Assembly (NCBI GenBank): GCA_030737875.1
Contig: CM060922.1
Coordinates: forward strand, 227,089,835 to 227,153,834
Length of the DNA stretch: 64,000 bases
Direction: 5' to 3'
Source: Allium sativum
Taxonomy: Eukaryota > Streptophyta > Magnoliopsida > Asparagales > Amaryllidaceae
The position numbers and the translations under genes are program-made. Below, in pieces: positions 34,858 through 46,528 of the stretch. The notes beneath the pieces are model-generated. The model ran no database searches. It was given only the letters and a program-made list of their open reading frames with translations, and was not told the DNA's origin. Positions within the stretch are counted from its first letter, which is position 1; each line of letters starts with the position of its first letter.

Positions 34858-35689
34858 AAAATCCAATTTGATATTAAATACAAGGCTCTTAATAGAAATT
34901 ATATTGGCTTATAATCAGTATCAAATTTTGAAACCAATGGATATCGTATTGGGAATAACGATATCTGTATCTTCCAAATTCCTCAACAATATCCGTATAA
35001 TCACAGACTCCAATATAGAAATATTCCGAAGATTATTTCAACCAAAATGCTTTCCAATCCATACGTTGGAAAATTTTGGTTATTTCAAAACCCTTTTACA
35101 AATCCAATTTATTTATTTAAAAACCATTGGATTTCTAATCTATTTAATAACTAGTTCATTTCAATAAAAAATATACTTTTATCTTTTCAAAACTTGGAAT
35201 TTTTCATCCAAAATCTTTCCAAATCAATTATTATGATTTATCCATATTTTTAATAATTTTATTAAGGCCCTTTAAGTCGATTCCCATACACGATCATCGA
35301 ACTGCATTCATAACGACCTTTTCTGAAATCGATTTGGATATATCTTAAAATCCGACCGTTAGATTTTGAATCTCTTATTATCGTTGGAAAACTCATTTCG
35401 ATACGAACCCAATGGTTCCAGTTTGAGAATCCGACGGTTGCATCTCCCATTACATCCGTTTAAAGTTAATTATCGAAATTCGCAACGGTCTTTGCGCGGC
35501 GCATTCTATTCAGTCCATTATAATATATATATATCGTTGATTTCTATTTTAAACGAATTTTATAAATCCTTTACGAATTCATTTTAAAATGATTCTAACT
35601 TCTATTTCAATTTTAAATCAAACTTGAATTTTCCATATCATTGTAATATTAAAATGATAACATTTTCAAAATATCAGATTTTGAAATCA

Positions 35690-35694
35690 ATTCT
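35690..35694. repeat. Target duplication of solo LTR C, left (ATTCT)
   Basis: Identical to 54907-54911. Confidence 0.9.
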
Positions 35695-36569
35695 TGTAAT
35701 AACCCGGAAATCTTAGCCAATTTAAAATTTTTATTTTGGCTATTTTAATGAATTTTGAATATTTAAAATGAATTATTTTAAATAATGACGATGAGAAATT
35801 TAATTTGAATAGAATTAGAATGAGTATATTTATATAGAATGACGTTAGAATATAAATACTTTATTTTAATTATAAAAGGAATTGAAAATGGAGCGGTAGT
35901 TTGAAAATTCGATTTCAAAGTTCAAATGAATGTACAAGATTCAAAATCAACTGTATTTTGGCAAAACAAAAAATATTTTAATCTAATAGAGAATATCTTT
36001 CCAATGAATCCGAAAAATTGAAATTTCATACCGGGGATAAAACGTTATGCCCAGTTGAAAATTCAGAATAGTCATTATGAAATTTTAGCCCTTAAAAATG
36101 GAAATTTTGCAAACGACCTCGGTTTTCGACGAAACCACTTTTGTTGGATCCGTGATGTCAAGTTATTGCCAGATTCCAAAATTCATAATTTTCTGAATCA
36201 ATATTTGAGCGTGGCAATGGAAAACATGTTTTAACAGTTTTAGTCAATTTCGATTGATGGGAAATGACCATTTTTTAAACGGTCTCGGAATTTGACGAAA
36301 ATAATTTTGTTAGAACCGTATCGTCAATACGAAGCTAGAAAATATTTTTCGCGAATTTTTAGAGCCCGTATGTGGCCTCGATAAATTGAAATGTGCATTC
36401 AAATTCAATATATATATTTATATTTTGATTTTGATGGAAACCGATTGAAACAACCAAACTGGCTTACGATACATATCCCATTGTGTTCAGAATAGAGGTT
36501 ATTAGTCATGGACGACAGTCGGTGGGTTTGATTTCGAGGTCAAAATAAAAAGGTACCTTTTTGAAAAAA

Positions 36570-36908
36570 TATAAAATAAAAAAAACCTCTCTCTTCCTCT
36601 ATTTACAGTCAACCCCCATCCCCTCGCCGCTGCCATTGCGCCTCCCCAGGCGGCGCGCACCCCCTCCGCCATCGCCGACTCCGGCGGCCCCCTCTCCCTC
36701 CAACCTGCCCCTCCTTCGTACGAACCACCACCCCCTTTTTCCCCTACCCCGATCGAGAGACCCGAACCCCCCATAGCCCCAAGACCCTGAACCGAGCGCG
36801 CTGCCCCCCACCCACAGCCATCCGCCACCCCTCCGCCGTGGGACCTCCCCTCTCTTCTCTCAGCTCAAAGGAAACAAAACCCTCTTTTTTTTCTTGACCA
36901 ATGTAAGT
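36570..36908 (+). promoter_or_regulatory. C-rich leader with GTAAGT (LTR C)
   Basis: A C-rich, CpG-containing stretch of about 300 bases ends near CAATGTAAGT (36900-36908), after which the sequence becomes AT-rich. It corresponds to the G-rich segments of minus-strand copies. Confidence 0.4.
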
Positions 36909-36949
36909 TCTTTTCTGATTTTGTTTTGCTATGATTTTAAGTTATAAAA

Positions 36950-37440
36950 GATAGGATTTTTTCAAAGTAAAAAGACAAGATTTTTTATTTTACAAAGATG
37001 AGATTTTTACTAGTCAGAAGATGATATTTTTACTAGTCGGAAGATGAGGTTTTTATTCATATAAAAATTTGATTTTTATATAGTAGAGATTATAAAAATA
37101 TAAATTTTATATAATAGAGATTATAAAAATATGATTTTTATAAGATAGAGAATATAAAATGTAATTTTTATATATGTAGCGAAATAAAAATCTGATTTTT
37201 ATTATATATATGTTGAAATAAAAATGTGATTTTTATAGCGTCGAAATAAAAATTCAATCTTTATATCAAAAGTAGGAATATAAAAATATAATTTTTATAT
37301 AGGAAGAAGCGTCGAAAAAATATATGAAGTAGAAATAAAAATGTGATTTTTATATAGAGAATGGCGAGGGAAAAATATGATTTTTATATATGAAGCAACG
37401 ATATAAAAATATAATTTTTATATAGGAAGTAGCGTTGTTA
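36950..37440. repeat. AT-rich palindromic array in LTR C
   Basis: Many units such as AAAAATATAATTTTTATA, each a small palindrome, follow the GTAAGT. The unit differs from those of F and E. Confidence 0.8.
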
Positions 37441-38129
37441 AAAAAATAATTTTTAACACAAACGGTGTTGAACAGATCTCGTTGGAAACAAGACGAAGAT
37501 TTTCTGCATAGGAAGAGTCGCGGTGTTGGTTTAGCTTTTAGGCGAGAACTCCTCACTTTTATTTTAATTTCTAGTTTGAAATATATACTAGGATGCAGAT
37601 GGTGCTTAGCAGCACTCGACACCCGTCGTCCATAGACCATGGAAGGCTTGTTTGTTTGATTGATGTGTTGTGAAATTTTATTGTGTGATGTGGAAGGAAT
37701 AAAATATTTTATAGTTAAAAATAATAATTTTTAACATGTATATAAAATAAATATTTATAAACAAATCGGATGATTTGTTTATATACACTGATTTGACTGA
37801 TATTGATTGGGACGATAAATTTTACACATTGCCCAACTGCGTTTAAAAAATGTGTTTGTTGATTTGAAACCCCACACGGGTATTCGGATGATATTTGATG
37901 TACACTAATCTGGATTGTTTAGTTGTATGTCAATCGATGGGTTGACAGACTGTGTAAGCGTTAATTATTTATATTTAATGCTTATTCAGTTGTGTGGTGC
38001 ACTCTGGATGATGGTTGATGATTTGTCGTTGCTATTATATACATGTGTTGTAGGGAATCCATATAATTAATATTATATGGTAATTGATTGGGCCTCATTC
38101 CAATTGGGAAAATAAGGAATATTATAAAA

Positions 38130-38365
38130 GAAAATTCATGTGTTGAATAGAATAAAAATTCATGTGTTGAATAAAAATATAAATTTATGTGTTGAATAGA
38201 ACAAAATATTCATGTGTTGAATAAAAAATATAAATTCATGTGTTGAATAGAATAAAATATTCATGTGTTGAATAAAAAAGAAACTCATGTGTTGAATAGA
38301 ATAAATATTCGTTGAATAAAAATATATATTCATGTGTTGAAGAAAATATTCATTTGTTGAATAGA
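38130..38365. repeat. TTCATGTGTTGAATA tandem repeat
   Basis: About ten copies of TTCATGTGTTGAATA separated by short A/T spacers, unique to copy C. An open frame on the minus strand here is an effect of the repeat. Confidence 0.85.
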
Positions 38366-38631
38366 ATAACAAAGTTATTGAAATATATATAGCCGTGTTG
38401 ATTAGATTGACGTCATTTTGACGTGAACGATATCTATGTCGATTTTATTCATTTTTATAAGGAATATAGAAAAGGAAGTAATTTCAAAATATAACGTTTG
38501 AAAATATTATCATTTGTATATCGATGATGTGGAATATTCAATTTTGATTATAAATTTAATATGAAGTTGAAATCGTTTCGAAAACTAATTTAAAACGATT
38601 TATAAAATACATTTTAAAAGGAAGTCGATGA

Positions 38632-38641
38632 AATATATATA

Positions 38642-38690
<49 letters not shown>
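38632..38690. repeat. (AT)n microsatellite in LTR C
   Basis: Nearly 60 bases of AT next to the conserved AATGGCCTGAATAGAACGCG block. Other copies have shorter AT runs at the same place (4777, 42541, 49848, 63155). Confidence 0.9.
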
Positions 38691-38691
<1 letters not shown>

Positions 38692-39225
38692 GGCCTGAAT
38701 AGAACGCGCCGCGCTGCGGCAGTTCGTGAATTTCAACTATTGACTTCGAATAGATATTACGGGAGATCCGACCGTCGGATTCTCCTAAAAACGGAACCTT
38801 GGGTTCGTATCGAAAAGAGCTTTCTAACGAATATTAGAGATTTGAAATATAACAGTTGGATTTGGAATTATGTCTAAATCAAATTTGGAAAAGGTCGTTG
38901 TAAGTGCAGTTCGATGGCCGTTGATGGAAATCGACTGTACGGGCCTTGATACAATTATTAGAAATAGTAATAATTTGTGTAAAATCATAAGAAATGATTT
39001 GGAAAGAATTGGGATGAAAATTCCCATATTTGAAAAGATTAAAATAGATTTTTATCGTAATGAACAAGTTTTGAACTAGAATTATAATTCCATTTATTTT
39101 TAAATTAAATAAATTGGATTTGAAATGGTTTTGAAAATAACCAGAATTTCCAATAATTGAATTGGAATGGATTTGAATCGAAATTGTCCTTGGAATATTT
39201 CGATGTTGGACTTCGTGATCATACC

Positions 39226-39230
39226 GATAT
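39226..39230. repeat. Target duplication of element A, left (GATAT)
   Basis: Partner 52238-52242 is GTTAT, one base changed. Uninterrupted sister LTRs read across this point (for example the complement of 49300-49320). Confidence 0.8.
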
Positions 39231-41228
39231 TGAAACGACCCGAACTTCCCCGGTAAGGAAAGCCCGGATAGAGTTGAGGACAAAACACATCGGAACGCAG
39301 ATGGAAGAACATTTCATTGTATATTACAACAATTCCATCAGATACAAGAATATACAGAGTATGAATGAATAAAATACATCAGAGATTACAATAAATTACA
39401 AAGTAGTGGAAAAACAATACAATACACAACTAGAAGAGATATACGGATACAAAGCTTTTCGGATATCATTCCAGCTGTAAACTAGGATCCTGTGAATATA
39501 AATCTGCAAAAGCAAAACTAATAGCTGCTCGTGTCAAAATAAGGGCACCCAGAGTTTAGGTTAAAAAAATAAACTCCACGTCAGTCATGGGACTGGTGTG
39601 AGAACTAAAACAGTTATTAATCTTTATTTTAAAGTTCGGTAAATCAAGGGACCACGCCTATAACACGGAACGGGTTTCCTCCCAAGAACACCAATGCATA
39701 AAACAACAGCGCAATGCTAAATAAAGAAAAAAATAAAGCTATTATAAGACCCAGGTCCTATCACACAATGCAATGCAAGCCGGGGGATAGGGTTTTCCCT
39801 TATAATAGCCAAACATGCTTAGTACGTTCAAAACAAATCATTTGATACTATTACAAGTGCATAGTGTATAAAAATAACTTCAAATCATTAGTATGAATCA
39901 TAGACAACATGGGTACCATATATCATGTCACCATACTAGTTCTTCAATTAAAACCGCAAAATCACGTATTTGGAAATTGGATTTCCATCTGTCAACCGAG
40001 GCAAAAGATAGTCCTCTACCGATTCGAGACTCTCTAGCCCGAGCCTCAGGTCAGAGCTCGAGTGACCCTTGGATCGTCAGGGTCGGTCCACCGATGTGGA
40101 TTAAAATTCCTGAACACTGCGTTTCCCCGCCCTTTGGGGCGTAAGTGAGACAACAAATGACTCCATCGGCTTCACATAGTCACCGATATATCCAAGGCGC
40201 CTCGCAACAGCAACAACCACATAAGTCAAACTCGTCAGGGCGTGTAAAACCACTGACGCCACTTCTAACTAGAAAGAAACGCATGTCCTCCCTGAGGTCC
40301 TTCTCCCGTTTTTGGTTCACACCGGGGTGTGAGGCCCGCGAATCCACGCTACACGAAGCTATGCCACACATGCCGTGCTTTGATTATCAACCACAAGACT
40401 TTGCTTTTCAACAAAAGCCTTGATCATTTGCCACTTAGGCATGCCACACAGGCAATTCACTCCATGCTTTTGATATCCATCAATATATAACATCTGAGCT
40501 CGTACGTCTTAGAGAAGGGCGTTAAGCAAGATAATCAATTCTCCGCCGCCAAACAAATATATATTTAATAGAAATCAATCACACAGAATAAAATCCCATG
40601 TTAGACACACAGTCCATTTACAATTTCGTTCTGGGTCCGAACGAAACCGGAGGCACCTAGTACCCCGCATATCCATCGATCTCCAAGTACGTCTGGACGA
40701 CCACTAATTGATTCCCTCCTCTTGGGTGTACGACCCAATCAAGATCATCAGTAATGATCCAAACGACGTGAAGATCTCCGGTCTTCAACCACCGTCTTCA
40801 TCTTCGACTCATCGTCAAATCAGTTATTCAAAATGGGATAAACCCGGTCTTTTCGAATAACTCGCATATATAATAAACAAGTGTAACATAAACACAACAT
40901 ACGCCTCATTCCAATCCATCTGTCACTAACCGTAAACTAGCAAGAGAATAATTCCCCAAATATTAACCCCGAAGGCCGAAACCAACATCAGATCAATACC
41001 CAGGAAACCGTCCTTCTTTGCTAACCCACAGTTAGTTTCTAAATTTCACATTCTTAGGGAAAGGTTCCCATTAATTTTATCAAAGATAAATTCTTTTAAA
41101 TTTATTCTTTAATCTTCTTTTGAATATCAATTCAAATCAAATTATTGTTTATCCAAACTAGCCGGGATTAACGAACCTTACCGAAGTAATCATTTGTTTT
41201 AATTTCCCAATCCCAACCTATTCATCCC

Positions 41229-41866
41229 ATGAAGTAAAACTGGTAATACTTCATATCTAACACCACGATATTATCGGTAAATTCAATTACCATTTCACGT
41301 TCAAATCTAATTAAAGATTTAACTATCGCCTGGAGCAAAACTGGTGATACCCAATTCTTGATCTTTTCAATCTAATTAAAGATTCATTAAAACTCTACTT
41401 AGTTTTAATCTTTGACTGGGTTAAAGAATCAGTGTCATTTAAAACACGGTTCACAATAAACCCCAAAATCACATCACATTTCAATCAGTCCATAACCGTA
41501 AATTAGCAAGTGAGCAATTCCCTAAGTATTAACCCCGAAGACCGAAACCAACATCAGATCAATACCCCATAAACCATTCAACTTAACTAATCCCCAGTTA
41601 GTTTCTAATTTTCTTAACTCCTTTGGGTCTAAGAACAGTATTATTGAAGATACCGATCACGACAACCCAAAATCACATTCCATTAATTATCGGGTTAAAG
41701 TACAAGTGTTATTTAAAACACTATTCACGATAAACCCCAAAATCAATGACAATTCAATTCCAATTAAATATTATTTAATTGGTACACTTCATTAAATCTA
41801 AGTAAAAATATTTAATCTTTTTCTCAACTGGCAGTGTTAATGAAGACACCATCCTCGACAAACATA
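41229..41866 (-). other. Hairpin string in element A 3' LTR
   Basis: Paired hairpins at 41229-41254 (stem ATGAAGTA/TACTTCAT) and 41331-41353 precede nested modules at 41418-41464, 41627-41672 (weak), 41692-41736 and about 41826-41866 (shortened). Confidence 0.7.
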
Positions 41867-44234
41867 AATCACATTTGATATTCAATACAAGGCTCTGAAT
41901 AGAAAATATACCGGCTTATATTCAATATCAAATTCTACGACCAACAAATATCGTATTGGAAATAACAATATTAATATATCTTTCAAATTCCCATAACAAT
42001 ATCTGAACCATCACGAAATCCAACATCGAAATATTCCGAAGACAATTTCAATTCAAATCCGTTCCAATATAATTATTGGAAATTCTGGTTATTTTCCAAA
42101 CCATTTCAAATCCAATTTATTTATTTAAAATAAATAGAATTATAATTCTAGTTCAAAACTAGTTGATTTCGATAAAAATCTATTTTTAACTTTTCAAAAA
42201 TGGAGTTTTTCATCCCAATTCTTCCCAAATCATTTCTTATGATTTTACACAAATTACGGATATTTTTAATAATTTTATCAAGGCCCGTACAGTCGATTTC
42301 CATCAACGGCCATCGAACTGCACTTACAGTGACCTTTTTCAAATTTGATTTGGACACAATTCCAAATCTAACCGTTAGATTTCCAATTTCTAATATTCGT
42401 TAGAAAGCTCATTTCGATACGAACTCAACGGTTCTGGTTTTAGGAGAATCCGACGGTCGGATCTCCCGCAATATCTGTTCGAAGTCAATGGTCGAAATTA
42501 GCGAACTGCCGCGGTGCGGCGCGTTCTACTCAGGCTATTATATTACATATGTAATATATATAATATATACTTCGTTGATTTCCTTTTAAAACGCATTTTA
42601 TATATCGTTTTATATTCGTTTTCAAAACGATTTCAACTTCATTTCAAATTGTAATCAAAATTGATTTTTTTTCCTTATAGATTCATTTTAAATTCATTTG
42701 AAATTGATTTCAATTCAATTTCAATTTAATTCGAATTTCAATTCATTTCAGTTAAATTCGAATTTCAAATCTATTCAATTTAATTCGAATTGATTTTCTA
42801 TTCAATTCAATTTCAACTTGATTTGAATTCTATTCAATCCAATTTCTAAAATATTCGATTATTGAAATCTCTTTTCAATATTCATATAAAAATGAATAAA
42901 ATCGATATTAATATCATTCACGTCAAAATGGCGTCAATCTAATCAACACGGCTTCATATATTTCTATTTTCAAATATTCTATTTTAAAACTGGAATGAGG
43001 CCCAATCAATTACCATAGATTTTATTTCTATGGACTTCCATACAACGCATGTATATATCAACAATGATAAATAATCAACCATCATCCAAAGTGCATTCTA
43101 CACTGTATAAGCATCATATATAAATATTCAACGCTTATAACAGTCTGTCAATCAATCGATCGACATACAACTAATTATTGGGATTAGTGTATGTCATATA
43201 TCATACCAATACCCATGTGGGGTTTCAATCAATCAAACACAGATTTTATTTGTGCAATTGGGTGATGTGTAAAATTTAGCGTCCCAATCAATATCAGCCA
43301 AATGTGTGCATATAAACAAATCGTCCGATTCATTTATAAATATTCATTTTATATACACGTTAAAAATTATATTTTTATCTATAAAATATTTTCCACTATA
43401 AAATATTTCATTTTACATCACATCACACAATCAACTATGCATCAAAATCAAACAAACAAGCATACAAGTCGTCCATGGTCTGTGAACGATGGGTGTCGGG
43501 TGCTACTAAACACCATCTGCATCCTAGTATATATTACAACTAGAAAATAAATAAAAGGTGAGGAGTTCTCACCTTTGGTTTCCACTCCGCCACTCTTTAT
43601 TTCTGAACGGTTCAGATTCTGTTCAAAATTCCAATGCAATCCCTTCCCGCTGTTCATAGTAAAATCACATTTTTAATATGATGTTTATATTAAAATCACA
43701 TTTTCATATCGCTACCTATATAAAAAGTCATATTTTTATAACGATATATAATATATAAAAATCCAACCTTTTTAACGATAAAAATCAAATCTTTCCCTAA
43801 GTAAAACACTTTTCTTTTCTTGTATGGTATATATATATTCTCATTTTTATTTCCATATTATATTTATAAAAATTCATAATTTTATACATGTTACTACATA
43901 TAATAATAATTAATTTTATTTACTTAAAAGAATTTATTTATTTTGAAAACAAACTCTATTTTTTTTAAACAATGCTTTATTTATATTTTTAAAACAACAC
44001 TTTTTCGTTTTCTATTCATTTATAACTTTAGATTTTAAAGCTATGATATTTATAAATAATTTCATATTTTAAAGCTATGTTTTATTCTATTTTCTGTATT
44101 TTAAAGCTATGTTTTTTTTTCTATTTTCATATTTTTAATACACTAAAGAAAACAGTTTTAATTAACTAAAGAAATCAGTTTTAATAAAAAGAAAAATTAG
44201 TTTTTATACTAACATCAATATTTGAAATTAAAAT

Positions 44235-44530
44235 ACTTACATTCTCGTTCGTCGGAGAAAAGAGGGGGGGGATTCCCTTCACTGTCGGAGGTCTGTCAGA
44301 GGTAGGGGGTTGGAAGGTGGGGCGCGGCTGTTGGCGGGCTCAGATGGTGGGCGGCTTGGGGTTTCAGGCGGCGGCGCTCCATCGCGGTTTGGGGGAAGGG
44401 AGGCTAGCGGGATTCGACAGGGGGGGGGGGGGTCATCGACGTGGGGCTTGGCGGATGTCAGAAGGGGTAGTCGGCGCTCCGGTGGTGGGCGAATCGGAGG
44501 GAGCGACTAGCGAACGGGGCTAGCGGTTTT
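44235..44530 (-). promoter_or_regulatory. G-rich leader with GTAAGT (element A 3' LTR)
   Basis: Minus-strand C-rich leader ending GAGAATGTAAGT; contains a run of 13 G on the plus strand at 44420-44432. Confidence 0.4.
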
Positions 44531-46100
44531 TTTTATCTGAGAAAAAAAGATGTGGGGGGTAAAGGAGTTAAAGGGGTATGGAATTGACTAAAGGGGGTTT
44601 ATATTTATTAATATTTTATTACTTAATTTATTCTGAAAAGTTGCTTTTCTATTCGAACACCTAATGAGGCCCAACGACTGTCGTTCCTAGCTAATTACCC
44701 CCATTCCAAACACAATGGGATATGTCCCGTAAGCCAGTTTGGCCATTTTGATCAGTTTTCGTCAAAATTTCAATATAAATTAATATAACTTTCAAAATTG
44801 ATTTTAACGTACGTTTTAATTTACCAGGCCCACATATGAACTCGAAAAATTCCAGAAAATTATTTCTAGCTTTGTATTGACGATACGGTCCTAACAAAAC
44901 TGATTTCACCGAATTTTGAGACCGTTTGAAAAATGGCCATTTTCCAGTCGATTAAATTCAACTGAAATTGTCAAAACACGTTTTCTTGTGCCACGCTCAC
45001 ATATTGATTCAGAAAATTATGAATTTTGAAACTAGCAATAACTCGACATCCCGGATCCAACAAAAGTGGTTTCGTCGAAAACCGAGGTCGTTTGCAAAAT
45101 TTCCATTTATAAGGGCCTTTATATATAATTAAATATATATAAATTCCACAGCGACTTTTCTAAATTTTAAACTGGACATATCTTTCAACTTCTAAAGTGA
45201 AATCTGAGTTTCTTAGCTTTGTTAGAAAGATATGATTAAACATATTTAGATATTTCTTGTTTCGTTCAAATCCAATTTAATTTGAATCCTGTATATTCAT
45301 TTGAAATTCGAAATCGAAATTTCGAACTGCAGGCCATTTCAGGCTTGAATTATAATTAAAATAAAATTATTCATTTTAACTTCGTCGAAAGTAAATTTTC
45401 CGTCGTTATTATTTAAAATAATTTATTTTAAATAATCAAAATTCGCTAAAATTGCCAAAATAAAAATTTTAAATTGGCTCGCATTTTCGGTTTATTACAA
45501 TCTCCCCAACCTAAAATCTTTTCGTCCTCGAAAAGGAACGAAGGTGAAAGTTGTTTTCTAATAAGCTCAACTTTCATATTTTCTTTATGGCTTAAGTTTT
45601 TCAACTTTTCAGTTTCTAAAAACTTTTCAAATTTTTCAAAAATTTGGCTAACACCCTAAATTTTCGAAAAATTTCTCCATAACCTCCCCTGCACCGGGGA
45701 CTTCGGGATATTTCATATAGCCTCCCATAGCCTTCTTCAATCCAGAAGAAAAAGAAAAAGCCAATCGGCTCATAAAATCATCATCATCCAAACAAAACAG
45801 TAAATTATGGCAAACATGTACCTATTTGTCGGGCAAACAATTTTATTCTGCTGTTCTAGCCTCCTTGCTATGACCTGTTCAATGTAAGTACATGTATATG
45901 CAAGAAAATGCAATAAATTTGCAATACAATTCACTATTTGATTCTATTTGGTTATAGGTTCAACATTTTAATTAATCAACCAATAATGAAACAACACAAT
46001 CAGCAATCAATTAGTTGATTAACATTTCAAATTCATAATTTTGATATATAGTCAAAAATCACATTTTTGATGCCAAATCGTAACAATAAGCCCTATCTAA

Positions 46101-46120
46101 TTTTGGTTCTCACACCAGTC
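46101..46120 (-). other. Internal arm of LTR-internal complementarity (A)
   Basis: Same twenty bases as in element B; pairs 19 of 20 with 46892-46911 in the 5' LTR. Confidence 0.7.
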
Positions 46121-46520
46121 AATAGGAAACATATAGAAATCCCACTTTCGTCACTCGAACACAACACTGATGATGCCATGGTCATTATCAGCATCATCTC
46201 CGGGCAACTAGAGTGTGATTCTATATCTAACCAGTATATTAAAACTTCGAATACCCGTGGATCAGACGTATATGCAAAATCTATATATACTGGATTGTCC
46301 AAATAAATATAAATAATTATTCAAATACGAATAATTCGATTTAAATTTCAAAACAAAATTTGTTTTCATTTCAAAAATATACTCTTCACACTCATTCTAG
46401 GATACTATTGATCCCATCTCTAACGAGTCATTCTCATTGGATATTACTAATCCAATCTCTGATGAATTCTTTCGTATGGTTCTAATGTGTCTTGTTCTCT
46501 GAGCTTTGTAAACCAAAGCT

Positions 46521-46528
46521 TGGATACC
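46521..46528 (-). other. Element A primer-binding site (decayed)
   Basis: TGGTATCC on the minus strand, two bases from the LTR; seven of eight bases match the initiator tRNA-Met site and copy B keeps all eight. Confidence 0.55.

Larger units (their letters stand above)
32047..35694 (-). repeat. Element B 5' LTR, first part
   Basis: Starts TGTAACGATCC and follows the B left LTR up to 35694, where solo LTR C is inserted. The LTR resumes at 54907. The interval holds no gene; frames such as 32743-32991 parallel those of the left LTR at 11604. Confidence 0.85.
35695..39230 (+). repeat. Solo LTR C, first part
   Basis: Plus-strand start of the LTR with C-rich leader, AT arrays, conserved hairpins (37541 GGCGAG.. 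type; 37630 GTCCAT..ATGG type), the TCCGACCGTCGGA block at about 38768, and an (AT)n run. No coding sequence is recognised. Confidence 0.85.
39231..45499 (-). repeat. Element A 3' LTR
   Basis: TGAAACGACCC to TTTATTACA. Holds the hairpin string, the TCCGAC/GTCGGA block (42448), CGTCCA hairpin (43470), GGTGAGGAGTTCTCACC (43557-43573), AT-rich array (43660-44240), GTAAGT (complement of 44235-44240) and G-rich leader (44250-44530). Short frames at 39893-40144 and 40145-40423 recur in the sister LTR but carry no known domain. Confidence 0.9.

Noticed and set aside
36502..36828. Gly/Arg-rich minus-strand frames (also 44310-44523 and 60282-60594)
   Set aside because: They arise from the GC-rich leader of the LTR in whichever direction lacks stops; the sequences differ between copies.
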